Made by a program: the position numbers and the translations under genes. Below are positions 1 to 7,149 of a stretch of DNA of 9,735 nt, piece after piece (position 1 is the first letter of the stretch; each line of letters opens with the position of its first letter). Below the pieces are notes generated by a model. It did not search any database. It saw nothing but the letters and a program-made list of their open reading frames with translations, and was not told where the DNA came from. The stretch covers positions 1-9,735 of the forward strand of contig CAJGCM010000079.1 of assembly GCA_904501765.1 (NCBI GenBank), written 5' to 3'. Source of the stretch: an uncultured Clostridia bacterium (lineage in GTDB: Bacteria; Bacillota; Clostridia; Oscillospirales; CAG-272).

Positions 1-2
1 AA

Positions 3-92
3 AAAAAGATTGGTATATCTCCAAAGGATTACAAAAACAGAGAATTTGGAAATAAGGACCAGTTTTCAAATGATGAACAAAGAAAAATATAG
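3..92 (+). CDS. C-terminal end of an AraC/XylS-family regulator (partial)
   Basis: An open frame enters from the left edge and ends at TAG 90-92, giving 29 residues that begin KKIGISPKDYKNREFG. The pattern G-hydrophobic-S/T-P-x-x-Y/F-K/R is the usual ending of the second helix-turn-helix of AraC/XylS regulators, followed here by a polar tail. AraC proteins often sit next to sugar-use genes and switch them on when the sugar is present. The DUF4838 gene starts 41 bases downstream on the same strand, so this regulator may control it. Only the tail is visible, so the family call rests on a short motif and the sensor domain is unknown. Confidence 0.6.
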   Translation, partial: KKIGISPKDYKNREFGNKDQFSNDEQRKI

Positions 93-133
93 CCTCTTTT
101 TTCACAGATTGTTTAACAAAGGAAAAAACTTTC

Positions 134-2005
134 ATGTCAACTGAAAAAAATCAAACTATAAAATTTGCGAAGGCTGAACTTATACGATACAGCAGCCTTA
201 TATTTGCCGACTTCAACTCATCAGCCTTTAACATTGAAGTAAAACTTTCCGAGGGAGAAATTCCTTTAAGCGACGATTTTGACGAAATTTATATTCATGT
301 CAAGGAGAATTGCGGAATAATTTCGGGAAGCAATCCCTGCGCTACGCTGATTGCGGTATATCGTTTTTTGCGCGAATGCGGTTGCCGATTTCTTTACCCG
401 GGAGAAGACGGCGAATACCTGCCACGCATCACACTCGCTGACGTAGACGTCAACGTTTCCGAAAGAGCGGATATGGATATACGCTGTATGGTCATTGAGG
501 GGTCTGTAAGCTATGATCACGTGTGCAATATGGTGGATTTCTGCCCAAAAATCGGACTTAACCATTATCAGCTCCAATTCAAAAATTCCGCCCCGTTCTT
601 CGAATTCTGGTCAAATCACGAGGACAACCCTTATATGTCTCCCGAGCCATTAAGAGATGAGGATATTGCAAAAATCAACAAAGGAATAAGGGGTGAGGTC
701 AAAAAGCGCGGATTGAAGCTTCAAACTATGGGTCATGGGTGGACTGTATTCCCTATTGGCCTTGATATTGACGGTTGGGGCGTTTATGATAAGCCCATCG
801 ACGATGAAACAAAATCCTATCTTGCAATGCTTAACGGCAAACGTGAACTTTACGCCGGGAATCCATTCGAGTCCAATTTATGCTACTCCAATCCTCGTGT
901 CATTCAGAAAATAGAAGACTATATGGTGAAATACTGCCGCGAAAACCCCGAGGTAGACCTTATCCACTTTGCACTTTCTGACAGGTGGAACGTTTGCTGC
1001 GAGTGTGAAAGCTGCGCATCTCACCGTGTTTCCGATCTTCTTGTCAAAATATTCAACCGCCTTGACGAAAGAATGTCAAAAGAGGGCTTCAAGCACAAAA
1101 TCGGTATTGCCGCATATCTTGATATGATGTGGCCGCCTTTATATGAAAAGTTAAATAACCCCGACAGGTTTGTTCTTGGCATATATCCCATTGCTCACGT
1201 TTATTATGAATCCATTCCTTCTGACGGAGTAAAAGACATTGAACCGAAACCTTTTAAACTTAATAAAAACACCGTTTCAAAGGACTGCGCCGAAAATCTT
1301 GCCTATCTTCGCGCTTGGCATAAGCGAGAGCCCGACTGCAAGCTCATTGTCGGAGAATACCATTGGATGTGGGACCACTACTGTGATTTTGGATACCAGA
1401 AGATTTCGCGGGTCTTTTGGCAGGACATAAAAAACTACAAAAAACTTGGTGTTTCCGGTATGCTCTCCTATCAATCGCAAAGATGCGGAATTCCATCTTC
1501 CGTCGGGCTTTTGACCTACGGTCATACACTGTGGAATACAAGCACCTCCTTTGATGCTCTTTGCGAGGATTATTTTAAAACCGTATATGGGGACGCGTGG
1601 AGAGAATGCTATAACTACCTCACTTCCCTCTCCGAAATCGGAGATATGAAAATAGTTAAGGAGTGCTCACTTGATGAGTTGAAGCAGAGTCTTGAGAAAT
1701 GTTACAGCGCAGTTGAAGAATTCCTTCCAAAGCTCGAAAGTATGCCGAAGTCAAAAACAAAGCTTCGGGCTAACGCATTTTCGGACTTAATCATTTACAG
1801 CAAATATCTAAAGAAATGGCTTAACACACTTATTCTTCTGTTAAGTGAAAAAAAGGAAGAGAGTGACAAGGAATATTCAGCCCTTACGGATTGGCTTTGG
1901 TATATTGAGGCAGATATTCACGAACGATGGGATATAAGGATACTTATATATCAGCTAAAGACATGGTACGGCGAAATTTTTGAAAAACTGCAAAGAAAGG
2001 TTTAA
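134..2005 (+). CDS. DUF4838 domain protein with GH67-like N-terminal domain, probable carbohydrate-active enzyme
   Basis: The 623-residue product has no signal peptide or membrane segment, so it is probably cytoplasmic. Residues about 7-110 resemble the alpha-glucuronidase (GH67) N-terminal domain, with the typical stretch GSNPCATLIAVYRFLREC followed by GCRFLYPGEDGEYLP (65-97). Residues about 115-460 match the DUF4838 pattern: a TIM-barrel-like region with a Cys cluster CCECESC (288-294) just after the LSDRWN segment. The C-terminal ~140 residues are helical and Lys/Glu-rich. DUF4838 proteins are found beside glycan-degradation genes, but I know of no assigned reaction. The start is supported by a purine-rich GGAAAA ribosome site 120-126. 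The SGNH hydrolase follows after three bases, suggesting one transcript, and an AraC-like regulator lies just upstream. The acidic catalytic residues cannot be named from sequence alone. Intracellular oligosaccharide processing is inference. Confidence 0.82.
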   Translation: MSTEKNQTIKFAKAELIRYSSLIFADFNSSAFNIEVKLSEGEIPLSDDFDEIYIHVKENCGIISGSNPCATLIAVYRFLRECGCRFLYPGEDGEYLPRITLADVDVNVSERADMDIRCMVIEGSVSYDHVCNMVDFCPKIGLNHYQLQFKNSAPFFEFWSNHEDNPYMSPEPLRDEDIAKINKGIRGEVKKRGLKLQTMGHGWTVFPIGLDIDGWGVYDKPIDDETKSYLAMLNGKRELYAGNPFESNLCYSNPRVIQKIEDYMVKYCRENPEVDLIHFALSDRWNVCCECESCASHRVSDLLVKIFNRLDERMSKEGFKHKIGIAAYLDMMWPPLYEKLNNPDRFVLGIYPIAHVYYESIPSDGVKDIEPKPFKLNKNTVSKDCAENLAYLRAWHKREPDCKLIVGEYHWMWDHYCDFGYQKISRVFWQDIKNYKKLGVSGMLSYQSQRCGIPSSVGLLTYGHTLWNTSTSFDALCEDYFKTVYGDAWRECYNYLTSLSEIGDMKIVKECSLDELKQSLEKCYSAVEEFLPKLESMPKSKTKLRANAFSDLIIYSKYLKKWLNTLILLLSEKKEESDKEYSALTDWLWYIEADIHERWDIRILIYQLKTWYGEIFEKLQRKV

Positions 2006-2008
2006 GAA

Positions 2009-2647
2009 ATGAATGGATTTGGAAATATACTGATTGTCGGCGACAGCTACTCAACCTTCCGTGGGTACAACCCCGAGGGGTATTCCTACTGGTATCCGCA
2101 AGGTGGGTCAGGCGCCTCGGAAACCGACGTTACAGTGGTCGGCGAAACCTGGTGGTACAAGCTTATCTCGGAAACCGAGTCGAAACTCATACTTAACGAC
2201 AGCTACTCGGGCTCTACCATATGCTCAACGGAACGTGAATCAATGCCAGGGACTCATTTTAATCTCAGGGTTGACCGAATGATAAGGAATGGTTTCTTTG
2301 AGAATAATAAGATAGATACGGTTTTTGTTTTTGGAGGAACTAATGACTCCTGGATAGACTCCCCTATCGGAGAAATCAAATACGAGAGTATTACAGAGGA
2401 GGATATAAGAATGGTCCTCCCTGCCTTTTCCGCCCTTTTATCCAAGCTTATAGCAGCCTCACCGAATTCGAGGATAATACCTCTTATAAATTGCGACATT
2501 AAGCCCGAAATAAGAGATGGATTTGTGGAAATATGCCGCCACTATGGACTTACATATATCAAATTTGACACTTTGGGTAAGCTTTCGGGTCACCCGAGCC
2601 GTGAGGGCATGGAAGAAATAAAAAACGCTATTATAGAATTGCTGTAA
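2009..2647 (+). CDS. SGNH/GDSL-family hydrolase, probable carbohydrate esterase
   Basis: The 212-residue product shows the SGNH blocks in order: GDSYS at 11-15 (nucleophile Ser13), NDSYSGST at 63-70 (oxyanion Gly68), GGTND at 109-113 (Asn112) and SGHPSREGM at 193-201 (catalytic His195). Family members are esterases, often removing acetyl groups from sugars or polysaccharides. There is no signal peptide, so it should act in the cytoplasm. The usual Asp three residues before the His is Leu192, so the triad is reduced to Ser-His or uses another acid. The ATG lies three bases after the DUF4838 stop, with a GAAAGG ribosome site inside the end of that gene, so translation is likely coupled. It may deacylate the same substrate that the DUF4838 protein handles. 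The substrate is unknown; the family call is firm. Confidence 0.85.
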   Translation: MNGFGNILIVGDSYSTFRGYNPEGYSYWYPQGGSGASETDVTVVGETWWYKLISETESKLILNDSYSGSTICSTERESMPGTHFNLRVDRMIRNGFFENNKIDTVFVFGGTNDSWIDSPIGEIKYESITEEDIRMVLPAFSALLSKLIAASPNSRIIPLINCDIKPEIRDGFVEICRHYGLTYIKFDTLGKLSGHPSREGMEEIKNAIIELL

Positions 2648-2652
2648 AATAT

Positions 2653-2690
2653 AAAACCGACTGTTAAAAGATAAACAGTCGGTTTTATTT
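2653..2690. terminator. Intrinsic terminator, probably bidirectional
   Basis: A perfect 13-bp stem (2653-2665 with 2674-2686) encloses an 8-base loop. The right arm ends in TTTT and is followed by ATTT. The left arm begins AAAA, so the opposite strand also gets a T-run. It lies between the SGNH hydrolase (+) and the convergent HD phosphohydrolase (-), and probably ends both transcripts. Confidence 0.85.
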
Positions 2691-2754
2691 CAGTTTTAGT
2701 AAAGCTTCAACCTACAAACCACGGCTTTTCTCATTTTGGCACAGCTTATAAAAT

Positions 2755-3966
2755 TCAAAGCCTGATATCCTCGAAATATCCGTGATATTTGATATCAATT
2801 GTGTCCTTCGGGAAGAGGAAATGATAAAGCTCTGTGCAATAATCGTCTGTCATTGACGCCATATAGTCAACTACTATCTGGTTATATTCCGTTTCCATAT
2901 ATGGGGTTTTTGCGGCGTAGTGGTTGCCGGTTACGAAGTCTATATGGTGGCGGAATATGGGAGAATTCGTATTCCCCGCCTTAAGGTCTGCAAGGAGCTT
3001 ATAATAAAGCCTTTGCATCATAGGCTTTACAGTGGAATTAAGAACCTTGGAAATTTTCTCAGTATGGTAAATCTGCTCGTAATTCGCACGTTTGGAGAGC
3101 TTCAAGCCCTCGTAATGCTCCGCATCAAGCATAATGTATGGCTTTCCATAGCTATGCTCTATTATATTTACTTCAAGATTGTTTATAATTTCAGCATTTA
3201 TAGTTCCGATTCCCGCATCTCCAAGCTCGGTGTCGTTGGAAATAAGCTTTGCTCTGATTGCATCCTGCCTGTCTTTTCCGAGATATGCAATAATATCAGA
3301 CACTCTTACGACACACCCTTCAAGGGTTGAGGGAATAATATGAGCTATATTTTTCTCGTCAACGTAACAGCTTTCCATCATTTTATCGAACTGACCGAAA
3401 TCCGTCATTACCGAGGGACGGTATTCGTGCATTTCAAATTCGCCGTTATGGGATATAATGCCGTCAAGGGTATCAAGGGTTATATTCAATGGGAAAATTC
3501 CGTCAAGAACTCTTACGCTGTGAACGTTATGGTTAAAATATCTGCCACATTCCCCGTGGTAAACCTCGCTGATATACCTTTCACCTGCGTGACCAAAGGG
3601 TGTGTGACCTATATCGTGACCTAAGGCTATGGCTTCAATAAGGTCGAGGTTCAGGTTCAATACCGAGCCAATGGACCTTGCAATTCTGGAAACCAGCTGA
3701 ACGTGCAATGCCCTGCGGGTAATATCGTCATTCTTGTAAAACGAAAAGACCTGAGTTTTATCGGTATATCTGTTATAATAGGGGCTATGCATAATTTTGT
3801 CAACGTCCCTTACGTATGCAGGCCGCCAAATAGATTCTTTATCGTAATCGGGATTTCTTCTGACTGCCAAGGACCCCTTTGCCGCAAAATCAGGGCGAGT
3901 TCCATTTTCTATATCCGCTTTAATCCTCTCGCACATCTCGGGCGAGAGCTTCTTATAGTTTGGCAA
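2755..3966 (-). CDS. dgt: dGTPase-like HD-domain triphosphohydrolase
   Basis: Members of this family remove triphosphate from dGTP or other dNTPs and thereby control nucleotide pools. With a start at 3966 the protein has 403 residues. HD-domain metal ligands are visible: His88 in RRALHVQLVSRIAR, His117-Asp118 in ALGHDIGHTPFGHAGE (117-129), and Asp224 in VSDIIAY. RDVDKIMHSPYYNRY (53-67) is the typical substrate-side segment of the dGTPase family. I prefer the TTG at 3966-3964. The TTG at 3972 would sit one base from the AAAGGAGGG site (3982-3974), whereas 3966 leaves 8 bases after GGAGG. It has its own consensus promoter behind the rpsT terminator. In many Firmicutes dgt lies beside dnaG and rpoD; here it stands alone. 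Substrate choice (dGTP or other dNTPs) cannot be read from the sequence, so the symbol is tentative. Confidence 0.85.
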   Translation of the reverse strand: MPNYKKLSPEMCERIKADIENGTRPDFAAKGSLAVRRNPDYDKESIWRPAYVRDVDKIMHSPYYNRYTDKTQVFSFYKNDDITRRALHVQLVSRIARSIGSVLNLNLDLIEAIALGHDIGHTPFGHAGERYISEVYHGECGRYFNHNVHSVRVLDGIFPLNITLDTLDGIISHNGEFEMHEYRPSVMTDFGQFDKMMESCYVDEKNIAHIIPSTLEGCVVRVSDIIAYLGKDRQDAIRAKLISNDTELGDAGIGTINAEIINNLEVNIIEHSYGKPYIMLDAEHYEGLKLSKRANYEQIYHTEKISKVLNSTVKPMMQRLYYKLLADLKAGNTNSPIFRHHIDFVTGNHYAAKTPYMETEYNQIVVDYMASMTDDYCTELYHFLFPKDTIDIKYHGYFEDIRL

Positions 3967-3973
3967 TATCAAT

Positions 3974-3982
3974 CCCTCCTTT
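3974..3982 (-). promoter_or_regulatory. Ribosome binding site that decides the dgt start
   Basis: The - strand reads AAAGGAGGG here. Two in-frame TTG codons follow. The first (3972-3970) is one base away and too close to be used. The second (3966-3964) has eight bases between GGAGG and the codon, which is normal. No ATG or GTG lies nearby in frame. Confidence 0.75.
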
Positions 3983-4032
3983 ATAAGTTAATATTATATT
4001 TCGGCTATAAACCGATAAACGGTGATAAAGAT

Positions 4033-4061
4033 ATTATACCATCTGTTTAAAAGTTAGTCAA
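4033..4061 (-). promoter_or_regulatory. Sigma-A-type promoter for dgt
   Basis: On the - strand TTGACT (4061-4056) and TATAAT (4038-4033) are separated by exactly 17 bases, close to the housekeeping consensus. Transcription should begin near 4026, about 60 bases before the dgt start. It lies just downstream of the rpsT terminator, so dgt is expressed independently. Confidence 0.85.
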
Positions 4062-4098
4062 GGGGATTTGCCGAGCGAATTACAAAAAGACAAAACAA

Positions 4099-4126
4099 AA
4101 GACCTGCTCGGGTTAAAGCAGGTCTT
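4099..4126 (-). terminator. Intrinsic terminator of rpsT
   Basis: A perfect 10-bp stem (4126-4117 with 4108-4099) with an 8-base loop is followed on the - strand by TTGTTTTG. It begins eight bases after the rpsT stop codon and ends before the dgt promoter. Confidence 0.85.
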
Positions 4127-4133
4127 AATTAGC

Positions 4134-4397
4134 TTATGCCATCTTGTTAAGCTTGATAGCAAACTCGGATTTCTTGTGAGCCGCATTGTTCTTATGAAGG
4201 ATACCGCGAGCAACTGCCTGGTCAACCTTCTTAACTACTACGGGATAAAGCTCGGTAGCAGCAGCCTTGTCACCAGCAGCGACAGCAGCATTAAACTTCT
4301 TTATATAAGTTTTAAGCTGGCTTTTTGCCATCTGGTTGCGAAGAGCTTTCGCACGGTTTACAAGGATACGCTTTTTAGCAGACTTAATGTTAGCCAT
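4134..4397 (-). CDS. rpsT: 30S ribosomal protein S20
   Basis: The 87-residue basic protein begins MANIKSAKKRILVNRAKALR and contains AVARGILHKNNAAHKKSE near its C-terminus, the recognised S20 pattern at normal length. S20 binds 16S rRNA early in assembly of the small subunit. The ATG at 4397 has an AAGGAG site six bases upstream. The gene forms its own transcription unit: a promoter at 4502-4530, a leader of about 100 bases, and a terminator right after the stop. S20 is often autoregulated in bacteria, and the long leader would leave room for that, but I see no convincing regulatory fold. Confidence 0.97.
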   Translation of the reverse strand: MANIKSAKKRILVNRAKALRNQMAKSQLKTYIKKFNAAVAAGDKAAATELYPVVVKKVDQAVARGILHKNNAAHKKSEFAIKLNKMA

Positions 4398-4501
4398 TTC
4401 ATTCTCCTTAAAATTTTAAGTAACTGTTGAAATTAAAAAATTAACGGCTGAGAGGGTCCGAAAATCCGAAATTTACAACCATATTACATTTTTACCAAGT
4501 T

Positions 4502-4530
4502 ATTGTATCACAATTATTTAAGAAAATCAA
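4502..4530 (-). promoter_or_regulatory. Sigma-A-type promoter for rpsT
   Basis: On the - strand TTGATT (4530-4525) and TACAAT (4507-4502) are 17 bases apart, and a TG one base before the -10 makes it an extended -10 promoter. Transcription would begin near 4496, leaving a leader of about 98 bases before the rpsT start. Confidence 0.75.
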
Positions 4531-4599
4531 CCCTTTTTTCAAAAAACTTTGCTTTTTGGGAAAATATTTTTTATTTTTTGAAGATTTTATTATTTTATA

Positions 4600-4628
4600 T
4601 TGACAAAGGAATAACTTTATGTTATACT
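4600..4628 (+). promoter_or_regulatory. Sigma-A-type promoter for the ylxM-ffh genes
   Basis: TTGACA (4600-4605) and TATACT (4623-4628) are 17 bases apart, with TGT directly before the -10. It faces away from the rpsT promoter across about 70 bases of A/T-tract DNA (4531-4599), which could serve as UP elements for both. Transcription should begin near 4635, about 44 bases before ylxM. Confidence 0.88.
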
Positions 4629-4678
4629 TGTAAAGCAAAACACTTTACAGCTATGCTTTTTTTCTTCGAGGTGAGCCT

Positions 4679-5038
4679 ATGTTTGAGAAAAATTTAAGAC
4701 TTGCTTACCTTCTTGATTTCTACGGCGACGTGCTTGACGACCATTCCGGGTCGGTTATGAGGTCATATTACGAGGACGACTTATCCTTGTCCGAAATCGC
4801 CGCAGGTCTGGGTATATCACGACAGGGAGTCAGGCATATTATCAAGCGAGCTGAGGAGCAGCTTGAATTCCTTGAATCGAAGCTTGGACTCGCCGAGCAA
4901 TTCAAGAATATAGAGGACGCCGCAGAGGAGCTGAAAAAGATTGCAAACGAGCTTTCCGAAAGTGAGGACCTCGATTTGCAGTCTAAAGCGAGGGCGATTC
5001 TTCGCGCCACTGAAAAAATCGAAAGCAAAGATATATAA
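4679..5038 (+). CDS. ylxM: YlxM/p13-family helix-turn-helix protein, SRP-associated
   Basis: The 119-residue protein opens with EKNLRLAYLLDFYGDVL (3-19), the typical YlxM start. A sigma-region-4-like helix-turn-helix spans about 34-62 (DLSLSEIAAGLGISRQGVRH...), followed by a charged helical tail. YlxM is characteristic of Gram-positive bacteria and almost always sits directly before ffh. Work on streptococcal YlxM links it to the SRP and modulation of Ffh GTPase activity, rather than to classic DNA regulation. A GAGGTGA site lies before the ATG. The ffh start is 27 bases after its stop, with no terminator between, so the two are co-transcribed. Confidence 0.93.
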   Translation: MFEKNLRLAYLLDFYGDVLDDHSGSVMRSYYEDDLSLSEIAAGLGISRQGVRHIIKRAEEQLEFLESKLGLAEQFKNIEDAAEELKKIANELSESEDLDLQSKARAILRATEKIESKDI

Positions 5039-5065
5039 AATCCTAAATACACAGGAGGTTGATTT

Positions 5066-6406
5066 ATGTTCGGCGGACTTACCGAAAAGTTAATCAACGC
5101 CTTCAAAAGATTCAGAAGCAAAGGTAAACTTATCGAAGCTGACGTAAAAGAAGGTATGAGAGAGGTTAAGCTGGCTTTGCTTGAAGCCGACGTTAACTTC
5201 AAGGTCGTCAAGGACTTTATAAAAAAGGTTACTGAAAGAGCGGTCGGAGCGCAGGTGCTTGAAAGCCTTCTTCCCGCTCAGCAGGTAGTTAAAATAGTAC
5301 ACGAGGAGCTTATTGAGCTTATGGGAGGAGAAACTCCCAAAATCAATATCAGCCCCAAGCCTCCCACGGTTATTATGATGGTGGGTCTTCAGGGCGCAGG
5401 TAAGACGACTCACGCAGGAAAAATTGCAAACATGTATAAGCACAAGGGCAAGAATCCTTTGCTTGTAGCCTGCGACGTTTACAGGCCTGCTGCAGTAGAC
5501 CAGCTTAAAATCGTCGGTGAAAGCGTAGGCATTCCTGTGTTCAGCATGGGAACGAAAATTTCCCCTGTTGAAATTGCAAAAGCGGGTATTGAACACGCAA
5601 AGAAAAACGGCAACGATCTCGTTCTTATTGATACAGCAGGTCGCTTACACATAGACGAGGAGCTGATGGCAGAGCTTGTTAAAATCAAGGAAACCACCTC
5701 TCCTGCTGAAATCCTGCTCGTTGTCGACGCTATGACAGGTCAGGATGCGGTTAACGTTGCTAAAACCTTCAACGAAATGCTCGACATTACCGGTGTCGTT
5801 CTCACGAAGGTTGACGGCGATACACGAGGAGGCGCTGCTCTTTCCGTAAAATACATTACAGGAAAGCCCATTAAGTTTATAGGTACAGGCGAGAAGCTTG
5901 ACGCAATAGAGCTGTTCCACCCCGACAGAATGGCATCGAGAATTCTTGGAATGGGTGATATACTGTCCCTTATTGAGAAGGCTGAGGCTGCATTTGACGA
6001 GAAAAACGCAAAAGAACTTGAGAAAAAGATGCGTGAGCAGACCTTTACTCTTGACGATTTCCTTGAGCAGATGGCAAGTCTTAAAAGAATGGGCAACCTT
6101 GATCAGCTTCTCGGTATGGTTCCCGGAATCAAGGCAAGTGCACTCAAGGATGCGCAGATAGATGAAAAGCAAATGGCGCACACCGAGGCTATTATTCTTT
6201 CTATGACGAAGAAAGAGCGTGAGCATCCCGAAATCATAAACGGCTCAAGAAGAAAAAGAATTGCTAACGGCTGCGGTCTTAACGTCGAAGATGTTAACAA
6301 GCTTTTAAAGCAATTCGAGCAAATGAAAAAAATGATGAAGCAGTTTTCCGGTAGCATGATGAGCAGAAAACGTGGAATTATGAACGGAATCAAGCTTCCC
6401 TTCTAA
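5066..6406 (+). CDS. ffh: Signal recognition particle protein Ffh (SRP54)
   Basis: Ffh is the GTPase of the signal recognition particle. It binds signal sequences and the 4.5S/6S-type SRP RNA, and docks with FtsY at the membrane. The 446-residue length is normal. The N domain covers about 1-95. The G domain shows GLQGAGKTT (107-115), DVYRPAA (137-143), DTAGR (189-193), TKVD (247-250) and GTGEK (273-277). The M domain runs from about 296, with GMVPGI (350-355), the RNA-binding NGSRRKRIANGCG (392-404) and a methionine-rich tail (about 420-440). Cys403 stands where Ser is common (GSG). A strong AGGAGG (5053-5058) precedes the ATG. It lies between ylxM and rpsP, the conserved Firmicutes order, and 89 bases without a terminator lead on to rpsP. 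Confidence 0.98.
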   Translation: MFGGLTEKLINAFKRFRSKGKLIEADVKEGMREVKLALLEADVNFKVVKDFIKKVTERAVGAQVLESLLPAQQVVKIVHEELIELMGGETPKINISPKPPTVIMMVGLQGAGKTTHAGKIANMYKHKGKNPLLVACDVYRPAAVDQLKIVGESVGIPVFSMGTKISPVEIAKAGIEHAKKNGNDLVLIDTAGRLHIDEELMAELVKIKETTSPAEILLVVDAMTGQDAVNVAKTFNEMLDITGVVLTKVDGDTRGGAALSVKYITGKPIKFIGTGEKLDAIELFHPDRMASRILGMGDILSLIEKAEAAFDEKNAKELEKKMREQTFTLDDFLEQMASLKRMGNLDQLLGMVPGIKASALKDAQIDEKQMAHTEAIILSMTKKEREHPEIINGSRRKRIANGCGLNVEDVNKLLKQFEQMKKMMKQFSGSMMSRKRGIMNGIKLPF

Positions 6407-6495
6407 CTCGGTGCAACTTTATTCGATAGACACAAAACAAAGCTAAAAAATTAAAATAAAAATAAAAAACATTTACTTTTTGGAGGAAAAAACAA

Positions 6496-6741
6496 ATGGC
6501 AGTTAAAATCAGACTTAAGAGAATCGGTGCAAAGAAATCTCCCTTCTACCGTGTAGTAGTTGCTGACGAGAGATCCCCCCGCGACGGTAAGTTCATTGAA
6601 GAGATTGGTTACTATAACCCTCTTACCGATCCCGCAGATATCAAAATCGATTCTGAAAAGGCTAACAAGTGGCTTGCTAACGGCGCTCAGCCCACAGATA
6701 CTGTAAGAGCTCTTTTGAAGAAAACCGAAATAATCAAGTAA
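6496..6741 (+). CDS. rpsP: 30S ribosomal protein S16
   Basis: The 81-residue protein begins MAVKIRLKRIGAKKSPFYRV and continues VADERSPRDGKFIEEIGYYNP, the S16 signature at usual length. S16 binds 16S rRNA during early 30S assembly. GGAGG at 6482-6486 gives nine bases to the ATG. It follows ffh by 89 bases of A-rich DNA in which I see no clear promoter or terminator, so readthrough from the ylxM promoter is likely. khpA follows closely. Confidence 0.98.
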   Translation: MAVKIRLKRIGAKKSPFYRVVVADERSPRDGKFIEEIGYYNPLTDPADIKIDSEKANKWLANGAQPTDTVRALLKKTEIIK

Positions 6742-6783
6742 TTAAGTCGGAAGGATAGTTTCGTTTTGAAACAAGGTAAATCA

Positions 6784-7017
6784 ATGGATCTCAAACAGAT
6801 ACTTACAGACATCGCACGCGCTATCGTTGATACTCCCGATGCTGTTATGGTAACAGAGACAGTTGACGGGGACAACATTGAATTCGTTCTTACCGTTGCG
6901 GAAGACGATACCGGTATGGTTATCGGTCGTCACGGTAGAATAGCCAAGGCTATCCGCCAGGTTATGAAGGCTGCTGCGAACACATGTGGTAAGCATGTAA
7001 CTATCGAAATTCAATAA
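6784..7017 (+). CDS. khpA: KH-domain RNA-binding protein KhpA (YlqC family)
   Basis: This small single-KH protein binds RNA. In Gram-positive bacteria it partners with KhpB and affects cell division and elongation. From the ATG at 6784 it has 77 residues, the usual family length, and begins MDLKQILTDIARAIVDTPDAV. The RNA-binding GxxG loop is GRHG at 48-51, inside MVIGRHGRIAKAIR. A TTG at 6766 is also in frame with AAGGA ten bases upstream and would add six residues; the ATG, with AAGG at 6773-6776, fits the family better. It follows rpsP by 42 bases, the standard Firmicutes pair, and is the last gene before a strong terminator. Confidence 0.94.
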   Translation: MDLKQILTDIARAIVDTPDAVMVTETVDGDNIEFVLTVAEDDTGMVIGRHGRIAKAIRQVMKAAANTCGKHVTIEIQ

Positions 7018-7022
7018 AATAG

Positions 7023-7057
7023 ATTCCGGGCATTTTTATGCTCGGAATTTGTTTTTT
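7023..7057 (+). terminator. Intrinsic terminator after khpA
   Basis: An 11-bp stem with one G-U pair (7023-7033 with 7038-7048) and a TTTT loop is followed by TTGTTTTTT. It starts five bases after the khpA stop and should end the ylxM-ffh-rpsP-khpA transcript, separating it from glpK. Confidence 0.9.
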
Positions 7058-7149
7058 ATATAATATACATAATTATCGGCTTTTTATATTGTACAAAACA
7101 TACTGTGTTTTATGACGAAAAACAAATAACAAAAAAGGAAACTTAAGCT

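Noticed and set aside
2799..4050. Several + strand open frames opposite the dgt-like gene
   Set aside because: They are shadows of a clear HD-domain gene on the - strand and resemble no family.
4398..4495. Regulatory RNA fold in the rpsT leader
   Set aside because: The ~100-base leader is long enough, but only weak pairings and a short TCCGAAA duplication are seen, not enough to call an autoregulatory element.
5090..6393. - strand open frames opposite ffh
   Set aside because: Ffh is unambiguous on the + strand along its whole length; these frames lack ribosome sites and recognisable motifs.
6407..6495. Separate promoter for rpsP-khpA
   Set aside because: The A-rich 89-base gap shows no convincing -35/-10 pair, and no terminator separates it from ffh.
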